From Alphaproteobacteria bacterium (GTDB lineage Bacteria > Pseudomonadota > Alphaproteobacteria > ATCC43930 > CGMCC-115725), in contig JAFMSA010000167.1 in NCBI GenBank assembly GCA_017353855.1, forward strand, positions 1 through 7,887: a stretch of DNA of 7,887 nt. The letters run 5' to 3'. Position numbers and translations under genes: made by a program. Shown here piece after piece: positions 1 to 6,966 of the stretch; positions within the stretch are counted from its first letter, which is position 1; every line of letters starts with the position of its first letter. A model generated the notes under the pieces. The model saw only the letters and a list, made by a program, of their open reading frames with translations. It searched no databases and was not told the DNA's origin.

Positions 1-981
1 CTCGAACAGGCGGTGCAAGCGTGCCAAGGGGCAAACGGTCAGACCGCAACCGAGCTTGCAACCGCTGCGGCGCGCCTCGAGGCGAGTGAAGTCGCGCGCA
101 AGACCGCGCGGGAGGATGCCCAACGGGCTAACGAAGCAGCCGAAACCGCGGCGGCCGGCGCCGGATTTCGCGATGAAGCGGCCGCCGCCGAAGCCGAGCT
201 CAGTACGCAGGAGCAACATCAAATCGAGGAGCAAATCCAGGCATATCGGGGTGAGCGGCGGACCGTTGAGGCTCGCATTCACGAGCTTGCCGACGAGCTT
301 CGGGACCAAGAGGTGTCTCAGGAAACTCTCGATTCGGCTGAAAACGCCGTGAACGAGTTAAGCGATCGTCTGAACGACGCCCGCAGCTCACGAACTCGCC
401 TCGATCAACAAATTAGCACTTTGACCGATGCCATCCAGCGCGCCAACGCCCTACGGCAAAAACTGGAAAAACAGCGCGCCGAGCATACGGTCTATCATGG
501 CCTGGCAAATGATCTCAGAAGCGATCGATTCCAGGCCTTCCTGCTTGAGGAAACATTTCGCGAGCTTGTCTCAGGCGCCTCGTCCCGGCTATGGGACCTG
601 ACGAAACGCTATCGCTTCCAATGGCAGAACGACGCGTTCCTGGTCGTGGATCACGACAACGCCCGTCAGATGCGCAGTGCCGATACACTCAGCGGTGGCG
701 AAACCTTCCTCGCATCCCTGGCACTGGCTCTGCAGCTGAGCGAGCAGGTACAAAGCGCCGCCGGCGCCACCATGCTCGACAGCCTCTTTATCGACGAAGG
801 CTTCGGCACCCTCGATCCCGAAGCGCTCGATGCCGCAGCCAGCGCTATCGAAGGTCTCCCCGTCGGCGGTCGCATGGTCGGCATTATCACCCACATCGAC
901 GAACTCGGTTTGCGCCTGCCGGCGCGCGTCAGAGTGGGAAAAGCTCCCGATGGCTCCCGGCTAACCGTTGAGGTCGGCTGA
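1..981 (+). CDS. sbcC: Exonuclease subunit SbcC, C-terminal part (5' end outside window)
   Basis: SbcC is the SMC/Rad50-like ATPase of the SbcCD complex, which opens and cuts hairpins and protein-blocked DNA ends in the cytoplasm; SbcD is the nuclease. The frame is open from base 1, so the gene is cut by the window edge and no start is given. Of 326 visible residues, about 1-165 are Ala/Glu/Arg-rich heptad-like coiled coil, the arm that returns from the zinc hook; no CxxC hook is visible, so it should lie upstream. The C-terminal ATPase lobe follows: ABC signature LSGGETF at 230-236, Walker B with D-loop (LDSLFIDEGFGTLD) at 259-272, and the switch histidine in IITHIDEL at 295-302. Full-length family members are about 1000-1200 residues, so roughly the last third is here. 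The C-terminus looks complete. sbcD, its usual partner, would be expected upstream, outside the window. The decayed IS begins within a few bases of the stop codon. Confidence 0.95.
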   Translation, partial: LEQAVQACQGANGQTATELATAAARLEASEVARKTAREDAQRANEAAETAAAGAGFRDEAAAAEAELSTQEQHQIEEQIQAYRGERRTVEARIHELADELRDQEVSQETLDSAENAVNELSDRLNDARSSRTRLDQQISTLTDAIQRANALRQKLEKQRAEHTVYHGLANDLRSDRFQAFLLEETFRELVSGASSRLWDLTKRYRFQWQNDAFLVVDHDNARQMRSADTLSGGETFLASLALALQLSEQVQSAAGATMLDSLFIDEGFGTLDPEALDAAASAIEGLPVGGRMVGIITHIDELGLRLPARVRVGKAPDGSRLTVEVG

Positions 982-984
982 CAC

Positions 985-1722
985 AAGTCCATTGCGCTGA
1001 GCACAAATGCAGGGGAAATCAGTCCAAGGTCGGAGGCTTCATCGGGGGACTTGCCCGAACGATTGACGCCGCGCCACCGTTGTCGTCTGCATACTGCCAA
1101 TGCCAGCTAACTCCGGCTTTTGGGCCGACGGGGCCTTGCACATCTTGTTCGCGACGCGAGGCGCCCCATCGGCAAAAGGCCGGGCGGTGGTGGAACGCTT
1201 GCGGCGCTGCCGATCTGGTTCCCATCGGCGACCTCATGCTGGTCGCCAACCCGTGGATTGGCAAGCCGAGTCTGAGTCTAGCATACGTAGAGTGCACTTT
1301 CGTGTCTGCATCCCACTTGGTTGTCTCGTCGTCTCTGCTGCCCCCCTTTCTGCCGACTTGACCGATTGGCTGTCGAGAACCACCGCCGAGGGGCTGGCCG
1401 ACCGGCCAATCCGCTCGCGCCAAGAGCATGTGCAACGCCGCCCGGATCGGCTCCCAGACGCCTCTTCACGCTGAAAATTGCGAAAGATGTTGTAAACCGG
1501 CGAGGGCGGCAACGGAAAGCTGTCGCGCTGCAGATAGCGCCAGGGACACCCAGTGTGCAGTAGGCGTTCATCGCTGCCCGCATGTCGGTCTTGCGCGGTC
1601 GCCCGCCCAGCGATGCCTCGAGGATCAGCGGTGCCAATCGCGCCCCCTCCGCATCCCTCAAATCACTCGGGTAACCGCCACCCCTCTCGCCGATAGAGCC
1701 AACCGTGCTCCTCCGTGCACAT
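985..1722 (-). pseudogene. IS5-family transposase pseudogene with several frameshifts
   Basis: The remnant starts at an ATG at 1722 reading MCTEEHGWLYRREG, like the N-terminus of IS5-type transposases. It shifts frame near 1682 to GYPSDLRDAEGARLAPLI and GGRPRKTDMRAAMNA, the usual helical DNA-binding region. Near 1535 it shifts again to RYLQRDSFP and VYNIFRNFQ. The first catalytic aspartate lies in VVLDSQSVKSAERG (codon near 1374). A second candidate aspartate is in PFADGAPRVANKM (codon near 1170). Near the end, ISPAFVLSAMDL (about 995-1030) resembles the C-terminal TATAFVLLAMIxL helix of the family. The third catalytic residue, a glutamate expected in a WVVERT-like motif, cannot be identified; only RWRG remains. 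At least four frame changes are needed to join the pieces, so no functional product is possible. The family assignment rests on my recognition of these motifs, with no alignment run. Confidence 0.78.
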
Positions 1723-1770
1723 CGCGGTTCACCACCGTGAGTCCCGCAACCGACGAATCATGCCATTCGG

Positions 1771-1800
1771 CGCGATCCCACGAACTTTTGGGTCAGGCTC
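1771..1800 (-). repeat. Candidate surviving terminal inverted repeat of the IS5-family relic
   Basis: Read on the minus strand from 1800 inward, the sequence begins GAGCCTGACCCAAAAGTTCG, which resembles the outer end of IS5-family elements. It sits about 78 bases upstream of the transposase pseudogene ATG, where an outer end is expected. No matching copy in opposite orientation was found near the sbcC end of the relic, so this is a single repeat judged by its look and position only. No target duplication can be defined. Confidence 0.4.
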
Positions 1801-1802
1801 TC

Positions 1803-2069
1803 AATGTCTCGAGCGAAGCGAAGTCAAAATTTGAACAATAGGGTAAGTAGGATGTATATTATTGTGCGTGTTTTGACCAAGCAATCGTCGTCAACGAAAC
1901 CATCCGATTTCTCTGCGCACCCGAGTATGCCGAAGCGCCCTGTTCCCGGGCTCATCATCGCGGCGGATAGGTAAAGCGCTCAGACTGCTCGCGCTCGAAT
2001 GCCTTGCAGGATGATCGTCCCCGAGGCGTCTGTATGACAAGGCAATCTACAAGCTCGAGGGCATAGTGG
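1803..2069. other. Gene-free spacer between the IS relic and the SWIM gene
   Basis: No reading frame of useful length or recognisable protein similarity is seen on either strand. About 1822-1875 is clearly more AT-rich than its surroundings. No convincing rho-independent terminator follows the SWIM gene stop at 2070: the only inverted repeat noticed (7 bases, 2000-2006 with 2038-2044) has a 31-base loop and no T-tract. Confidence 0.5.
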
Positions 2070-3170
2070 TCAGGAGCGGCGCAACCGGGACCTCGCTGGA
2101 GTTTTTCCTCTCTTCGCCTGTCGTGTGCTGTTCTCCGGGGTCTCTTCTCTCGCAGAGGCTCCCGACAGGGCCGAACTCGCTCGCCTGGGCGCAGCCACCT
2201 TGTTTCGGGCGTTCACCACCGATGCGACGTGTGCGGAAGCGCTTCGGGGCGCCGGCCTCTTCTGAGGAGACCTGGCCGGGGCCGCTGTCGCGACATCCGT
2301 CGTGCCGGATACGTTCGGCCTAACCATTGCGCTCCGCTTCGGTCTATCGCGCCCCGGCGAGACGGCCCGCGTCGACGATCTCTGGCGCTTGCTTTTCGTC
2401 GCCTTCGACTTGATTCGCTTCGTCGTCGCGGAAACACTCGATGGCGGCGTGTCGTCGGCCATGTCGAGCCCGAAGAGAGCCGATATATCATTACCATCGG
2501 CCAGTCGCCTCGCGGAATCGGGACCGGTCTCGGACAGCAGCAGGCCGCTATCGATGTCGGTAACCAGCTCTGTCTGATCGACAGCACGCAACTGGAAAAG
2601 CAGTTCCGGCTGCTCGTCCAGTCGGGCGCCCACGCCGTACAGCACGGCGGCAATATGCTTGCACATGAAGGCATAGTCGGGGCAGCTGCAGGTGAACTCG
2701 ATCTCCGAAGGTCGGGGGAACAGCCCATTCTGCGGATGGCACACGCGTTCCATGACGGATTTGGAAAGCCGGCCCTGCAACAATTCCACCACCGACTCGA
2801 TGCCGCCAGCGCAATCCCTGCAGATAGACCGCCATTGCCCTTTTGGCAGAACAGCAATGTTGATGGAAACGTAGTAGAGCGACGATCCGCTTACCATTGC
2901 GCGAAGCGCGCACGGGCCGACCTGCAGATCCAACACGGAGCCGTTGCGGACATAAGTGCGGCCGCGCGGAAGCCGGTTCTCAAAGTCGTGGTAGCGTTCC
3001 AGATTGTCGCACCACGCCTTGCCCCAGAAGGTGCGGGCAATCTTCCTTCCGCTGATCCTTACCGGCGAGAGAGCCTGGCCCTCCCCGACCACCTTTTTCA
3101 TCGCTCGGGCCGCCCTTCTGCGCCGCTCGGCGATCGTCACGTAGGGCGCCCTGTCGGCATAGTATCGCAA
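2070..3170 (-). CDS. SWIM zinc-finger protein with long basic C-terminal tail
   Basis: SWIM domains chelate zinc and are predicted to bind DNA or proteins; bacterial examples are known to associate with SWI2/SNF2 ATPases. The 366-residue product has a conserved N-terminal region (about 40-125) including TFWGKAWCDNLE and NRLPRGRTYVRNG, as I recognise from this family. The SWIM motif CxCx6CxH lies at C161, C163, C170 and H172. A low-complexity tail (249-366) has about 31 Lys/Arg against 5 Asp/Glu plus many Ser, Ala and Pro; it looks disordered and suited to nucleic-acid binding. The preferred start is a TTG at 3170, with a good ribosome-binding site (GAGGGA, 9 bases upstream) that straddles the end of the helicase gene. 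The gene follows the SNF2 gene stop by 5 bases, so the two should be co-transcribed and probably translationally coupled. No signal peptide or membrane segment is seen. The family call is firm; the cellular role is not known to me. Confidence 0.9.
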   Translation of the reverse strand: MRYYADRAPYVTIAERRRRAARAMKKVVGEGQALSPVRISGRKIARTFWGKAWCDNLERYHDFENRLPRGRTYVRNGSVLDLQVGPCALRAMVSGSSLYYVSINIAVLPKGQWRSICRDCAGGIESVVELLQGRLSKSVMERVCHPQNGLFPRPSEIEFTCSCPDYAFMCKHIAAVLYGVGARLDEQPELLFQLRAVDQTELVTDIDSGLLLSETGPDSARRLADGNDISALFGLDMADDTPPSSVSATTKRIKSKATKSKRQRSSTRAVSPGRDRPKRSAMVRPNVSGTTDVATAAPARSPQKRPAPRSASAHVASVVNARNKVAAPRRASSALSGASAREETPENSTRQAKRGKTPARSRLRRS

Positions 3171-3190
3171 CGAAGTCAGTCCCTCAAAGC
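3165..3190 (-). promoter_or_regulatory. Shine-Dalgarno site overlapping the SNF2 gene end, supports a TTG start
   Basis: On the minus strand GAGGGA (3180-3185) precedes the TTG at 3170 with 9 bases between them; the helicase TGA stop (3178-3176) lies inside that spacing. Ribosomes ending the helicase would release next to this site, which fits coupled translation. No ATG occurs at the SWIM gene's N-terminus upstream of its conserved region, so the TTG is the best available start. Confidence 0.6.
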
Positions 3191-5875
3191 AGTGTTCAGG
3201 TCCAATGCTACCAGGCGCAGCAGCTCGTCGGCCGGCATTTCGGTCAGGTTGAGTTCGTTTTCCCCTGGATCTGTCAACAAATTATCCGCCAGGGTCCTTT
3301 TGCCATCAATCAGGGTATCAATCCGTTCCTCGACAGTGCCCTGACAGACGAATTTGTGCACCAGCACGTTCTTCTTTTGCCCGATCCGGAAGGCGCGGTC
3401 AGTGGCCTGGTTCTCGACCGCCGGATTCCACCAGCGATCGAAATGCACGACGTGCGATGCCGCAGTGAGGTTCAGTCCCGAACCGCCGGCCTTCAACGAC
3501 AAAATGAAGAAAGGTGTTGCCTCGTCGTTCTGGAAGGCCTGCACGAGCGATTTGCGACCGCGAATCGCGGTTTGCCCGTGCAATACCAGGCCGGCTCGCC
3601 CGAAGATCCCGCCCAGGAACGCTGCCAGCGGGTCCGTGATCTCGCGGAACTGCGTGAAGACGAGCATCTTCTCTTGTCTGGATGCCACGACCTCGGCGAT
3701 CTCCCGCAATCGTGCCCATTTGCCGCTGTCTTGTTCAGTCCAAGACCCGTCGTTCAGCCACTGCGACGGGTGGTTGCAGATCTGTTTCAACCGCATCAGG
3801 GTCGCGAGCACCACGCCCTTGCGCTGGATGCCTTCGGCTTGTTCGAGAGCCGCGGCAAGGTCTGCCACCGTCTGACCATACAGGGCCGCCTGCTTGCGGC
3901 TGAGATTGCAGTGCGCCGTGATCTCCGTCTTGTCCGGCAGGTCGGCGATGACGGCCTTGTCAGTTTTCATGCGGCGCAAGATGTAAGGACGCACAAGCTC
4001 GCGCAGAGGGCCATAGGGATTGCGTTCGCGGTCTGCTAGGCCCTTGGTGTAGCTGGTGAACTGCTTGGCGGTGCCGAGGAGTCCGGGATTGATGAAGTCG
4101 AAGATTGACCAGAGATCGCCCAGATGGTTCTCCACCGGCGTGCCGGTCAAGGCGATGCGCGCTCGCGACTGCAGCGCCTTGACGGCCTTGCTCTGTTTGG
4201 CATTGGCGTTCTTGATCGCTTGAGCTTCATCCAACACGACGAAGTGCCAACTCGTTTGCATCAGAACTGGCAGGCGCAGTAGCGAGCTGTAGCTGGTAAT
4301 GATCAGGTCGGCCGTGGCCAGATCGTCGGCCGTCGACTGCTTCACCTGCTCCGCCCGCATCGCCGACGGATGCAGAATGCGTGCATTCAGGCTGGGCGAG
4401 AACCGTTCGATCTCAGTCGCCCAATTAGCAAGCAGAGACGCCGGCGCGACAAGCAGGCTAGGTCGCCTGTCCGGTTGCTTCTTCGTCTGCGCCAGCAGCA
4501 GCGCGAGAACCTGGATGGTCTTGCCGAGCCCCATATCGTCCGCGAGGCAAGCCCCAAGCCCGAGCCCCGTGAGCAAGCGCAACCACGCCACGCCGGCCAA
4601 CTGATACGGACGCAGGACGCCCCTCAGGGCGGCCCCTGGGTCGCCGTCCCTATTGCCCGACGCGCGCAGCGCCCGCAGCGTTGCCTCCAACCAAGGACCG
4701 GCTTTCACGTCGGCCCAGCCCACAGCAAGGGACTCGTCTTTGCCGTTCGAGAGGGTGGCGCCGGACAACAGCCGCGAGGCCTCGGCGAAGGTGAGGCCAT
4801 CGCGTTTGGCGAGTTCCTCTACCGCACGGAACTGCGCCATGGCGCGCTCGAGACGCTCGCGGTCTATCTCCACCCATTGTCCGCGCAGCAGGACCAAGCT
4901 CTCTGTGCCCGCCAGCAAGCTCTCCACCTCGTGCTCTCTCAGCGGCTCACCGTCCAACGTGACCGCCATGCGGAAATCAATCAGCGCGTCCAAACCCAGG
5001 GTCGACGGCGCACGCGCTCCCACGGTCGCTGTCACTTGCGGCCTGGCCGGACGATTGGCCCGCCAGCCGGCGGGCATGCGCACGACAACGCCGGCGCTCT
5101 CCAGTTCTGACGCGCTGGCCAGGAACTGTGCGGCGTCGGCAGCGCTCCAACGCAACGGGTGAAAAATCTCCCGGGCGTCGACCATGCGCTTCAGCCAGGC
5201 GCAGGTTTCCGCAGCGCGCTGCACCGGCATTAGCAGCGCCAGCAGTTTGTCGCGATTGGCGGTGCCCGCAAATTCACGCAGCGCCTGACCGAGAGGTACA
5301 TGCTGCGCGCGAGCCTGCGCTGACAGCCGGGTCGTATAGCTCGCCATGAAGGCGAAGGGATGGTCCTGATCGCGCCTGTTCTCCGCCAGGTTGAAATAGA
5401 CACGCCCGACCAGGTTCCAGGCCGGATTGAGGCTCTTGAGAAAGCCCTGCAGGTCGGTATCGGCGGCAGCGAAGGAACGCGCAACGGCACTCCCGATTTG
5501 CTGCCACAAATCGAGCAAAACATCGGCAGTGACGTATTCCGCGCCCGGCATCATGGGCGTTGTCAGGACCAGGGAGGCCAGGTCGGAGGCGGTCGGCGGC
5601 GGCACGACCGTCACACGGGCATCTTCGACTTTGCCGGAATGCTGTAAGCACAGAGCGGTGACGTACTGACCGGAAAAGCTGCGCCACCATGCGAAAGTGG
5701 GCGGCAGGGGCTGCCCGACTTCGCCCGCGCCAAGCTGGAGCAGGCCCTGAGCGGTGCTGTCCGCGAACGCCTTGCTCAGTCGTGCGGCGATTCGCTCGTT
5801 CAGATTGAGCGCATCTGCCGCTTCCTCGAGCACGAGGCGACCGTGCGGCGTGAGCCGCAATCCTAGCTGAGGCAT
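3176..5875 (-). CDS. SNF2-family DEAD/DEAH-box helicase (dsDNA translocase)
   Basis: SNF2-family ATPases track along double-stranded DNA and remodel or displace bound proteins rather than unwinding strands. The 899-residue product has a bacterial-type N-terminal region (1 to about 400) starting MPQLGLRLTPHGRLV, then the two-lobed motor: motif I DDMGLGKT at 446-453, DEAQ box at 549-552, motif III LTGTPVEN at 576-583, LSLKAGGSGLNL (motif V) at 792-803, and motif VI QATDRAFRIGQ with its arginine finger region at 823-833. All core motifs look intact, so the ATPase is probably active. I chose the ATG at 5875 because the family similarity begins at once after it; the frame stays open to a TTG at 5956, but the extra 27 residues look like ordinary noncoding translation and have no ribosome-binding site. 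The ribosome-binding site before the ATG is also weak. It is the first gene of the operon with the SWIM gene. No promoter could be assigned. Its specific role (repair, transcription recycling, defence) cannot be read from sequence. Confidence 0.95.
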   Translation of the reverse strand: MPQLGLRLTPHGRLVLEEAADALNLNERIAARLSKAFADSTAQGLLQLGAGEVGQPLPPTFAWWRSFSGQYVTALCLQHSGKVEDARVTVVPPPTASDLASLVLTTPMMPGAEYVTADVLLDLWQQIGSAVARSFAAADTDLQGFLKSLNPAWNLVGRVYFNLAENRRDQDHPFAFMASYTTRLSAQARAQHVPLGQALREFAGTANRDKLLALLMPVQRAAETCAWLKRMVDAREIFHPLRWSAADAAQFLASASELESAGVVVRMPAGWRANRPARPQVTATVGARAPSTLGLDALIDFRMAVTLDGEPLREHEVESLLAGTESLVLLRGQWVEIDRERLERAMAQFRAVEELAKRDGLTFAEASRLLSGATLSNGKDESLAVGWADVKAGPWLEATLRALRASGNRDGDPGAALRGVLRPYQLAGVAWLRLLTGLGLGACLADDMGLGKTIQVLALLLAQTKKQPDRRPSLLVAPASLLANWATEIERFSPSLNARILHPSAMRAEQVKQSTADDLATADLIITSYSSLLRLPVLMQTSWHFVVLDEAQAIKNANAKQSKAVKALQSRARIALTGTPVENHLGDLWSIFDFINPGLLGTAKQFTSYTKGLADRERNPYGPLRELVRPYILRRMKTDKAVIADLPDKTEITAHCNLSRKQAALYGQTVADLAAALEQAEGIQRKGVVLATLMRLKQICNHPSQWLNDGSWTEQDSGKWARLREIAEVVASRQEKMLVFTQFREITDPLAAFLGGIFGRAGLVLHGQTAIRGRKSLVQAFQNDEATPFFILSLKAGGSGLNLTAASHVVHFDRWWNPAVENQATDRAFRIGQKKNVLVHKFVCQGTVEERIDTLIDGKRTLADNLLTDPGENELNLTEMPADELLRLVALDLNTALRD

Positions 5876-6075
5876 GCGGGATCCGACGTGAGGCCGCGTA
5901 AGCAGGCGCGCGCCTCGTCGGGCGCGGCACCCGGCCGCTCGCTCAACTGCGACCAACGCCGCCGACCCGTTACGCTACGCGCGGCAATAGCGACGGCCTT
6001 CCTCTGTCCGACCAGGATGACCGACAGCTTGCAGCGCCTGTCGCCACTGTAGGGCTGGCTCCGTTGCAGCATCAT
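5863..6075 (-). CDS. Possible 70-aa small protein overlapping the helicase start
   Basis: An ORF starts with ATG ATG at 6075, directly after an in-frame TAG, and ends with TAG at 5863-5865, thus overlapping the helicase ATG (5875) by 13 bases in another frame. An AGGG lies 4 bases before the ATG, a weak ribosome-binding site. In favour of a real gene: G+C at third codon positions is about 81% by hand count, above positions one and two as expected for coding DNA here, and the overlap would suit translational coupling to the helicase. Against: the product (basic, Arg- and Ala-rich, no domain or membrane segment) resembles nothing I recognise, and its last part lies in a region already shared with the helicase frame. 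It may be a leader ORF, a remnant, or chance. Confidence 0.28.
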   Translation of the reverse strand: MMLQRSQPYSGDRRCKLSVILVGQRKAVAIAARSVTGRRRWSQLSERPGAAPDEARACLRGLTSDPACLS

Positions 6076-6966
6076 CTACCCTGATCCCCCCGGCACAGGG
6101 TCACCGGAGCACCCTCGACCTGCGTTCGCCGGCGGGCTCGCAGGCGGCCTGCCACAATCCGGCGGCATTCGATAGATTACTGAGCTGCCGATCCGCAGCG
6201 CCGAGCTGGGCGCGGATGCGGCTGATTCGCGCTCGTATTCCGGATCCGCACGGCGTTCGAGAGCAGGCTGACGCCGCCGGCCTTGCTCACGAGCTCCTCC
6301 TCACAATTGGCCGGTATTGCCCGCAAGGGTACCTCCTTCGTTAGACGCCGCTTTATTGCATGCAAGATTCCCGTCAGCGACGCGAAATGCCAACCAATCC
6401 CCATTGTACGCGATGATTGCACGCAATCTTCGGCGGCAGCTCGGGCGAAGATGCCGGATCGGACCCGAATCGCCGCACCGCCTTAGCGTACGATTTCCCA
6501 CGAGTGAGTCTTCCACCCCATCCTGCCAGGGTACGGTGCCCTCCTCGTTGCATTGATGGTCTTAGCGGCCGCAGCTAATCCAGGGTGGACCGGACTGGGG
6601 CCGGTGGCGCCGGGCGCACCGGCTGATCAGCCCGCGGGACCACGGTTGCGGCCAACTGACCGCTTCGCCCTGCAATCCTGGTCCTCACCTTTCTTGTCGT
6701 GTAGTAATTTCATGGACGTACTCCACGCCCAATGGCATTTAATTAATAATGCGGTTCCCAGTAGGTCGCCGTAGTCCCAGAAGGATCGGAACTCTGTGTA
6801 CGGGGTGATGGTGCTCTTCGCCGACGCATGCCCGGTTCGATGAGCGGGGTGTGGAAACGGGAGCCATCGGCGACCTAGTGAAGCACCGCCAGACGAAAGG
6901 GGCGGCAGCAGATATGGTCGACCTAAAGCCACCTGCGTCACACTCCGATTCCACCCGGACTTCGAG
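6076..6966. other. Stretch of about 890 bases with no recognised gene
   Basis: Several short overlapping frames occur on both strands, but none shows a recognisable domain, a convincing start with ribosome-binding site, and sustained length together. The stretch should hold the promoter of the SNF2-SWIM operon toward its left side, but I could not identify -35/-10 boxes with confidence. Three things stand out: a GAGGAG-like site followed by a GTG at 6288 that opens a frame of about 40 codons ending near 6170; a coiled-coil-like frame at 6101-6286 (minus); and an AT-rich patch at about 6705-6752 containing TTAATTAA. No terminator for the araC-type gene is evident just below 6967. The stretch may contain worn mobile-element DNA. 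Confidence 0.4.

Larger units (their letters stand above)
985..1802 (-). mobile_element. Decayed IS5-family insertion sequence, one end missing
   Basis: This stretch holds recognisable pieces of an IS5-family (DDE) transposase on the minus strand, spread over three reading frames, plus one candidate terminal repeat at its upstream end (1771-1800). The distance from the transposase ATG (1722) to that end, about 78 bases, suits an IS5-type leader. At the other side, similarity to the transposase C-terminus continues almost to the sbcC stop codon at 981. The expected distal inverted repeat is not found there or anywhere in 982-1200, so that end was probably lost by deletion. The element should be inactive. 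Boundaries are approximate; the left limit is where transposase-like sequence fades, not an observed repeat or target duplication. Confidence 0.72.

Noticed and set aside
1080..1841. Plus-strand ORFs in 1080-1841
   Set aside because: They are antisense to the decayed transposase, carry no recognisable motifs, and lack good start sites.
2000..2044. Inverted repeat TGCCTTG / CAAGGCA as a terminator for the SNF2-SWIM operon
   Set aside because: The stem is only 7 bases, the loop is 31 bases, and no T-tract follows on either strand.
2229..3344. Long plus-strand ORF (371 codons) opposite the SWIM gene
   Set aside because: It has no domain or family resemblance and lies antisense to a gene with a clear CxCx6CxH motif and family-typical N-terminus. 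Long antisense frames are expected in GC-rich coding DNA.
5876..5956. Extended helicase start at the TTG at 5956 (27 extra residues)
   Set aside because: The added residues have no family resemblance and no ribosome-binding site precedes the TTG, while the family-like sequence begins right after the ATG at 5875.
6790..6860. Possible group II intron domain V or tRNA T-arm around the GGTTCGAT sequence
   Set aside because: The needed stems do not pair, there is no reverse-transcriptase frame nearby, and no acceptor, D or anticodon arms can be drawn.
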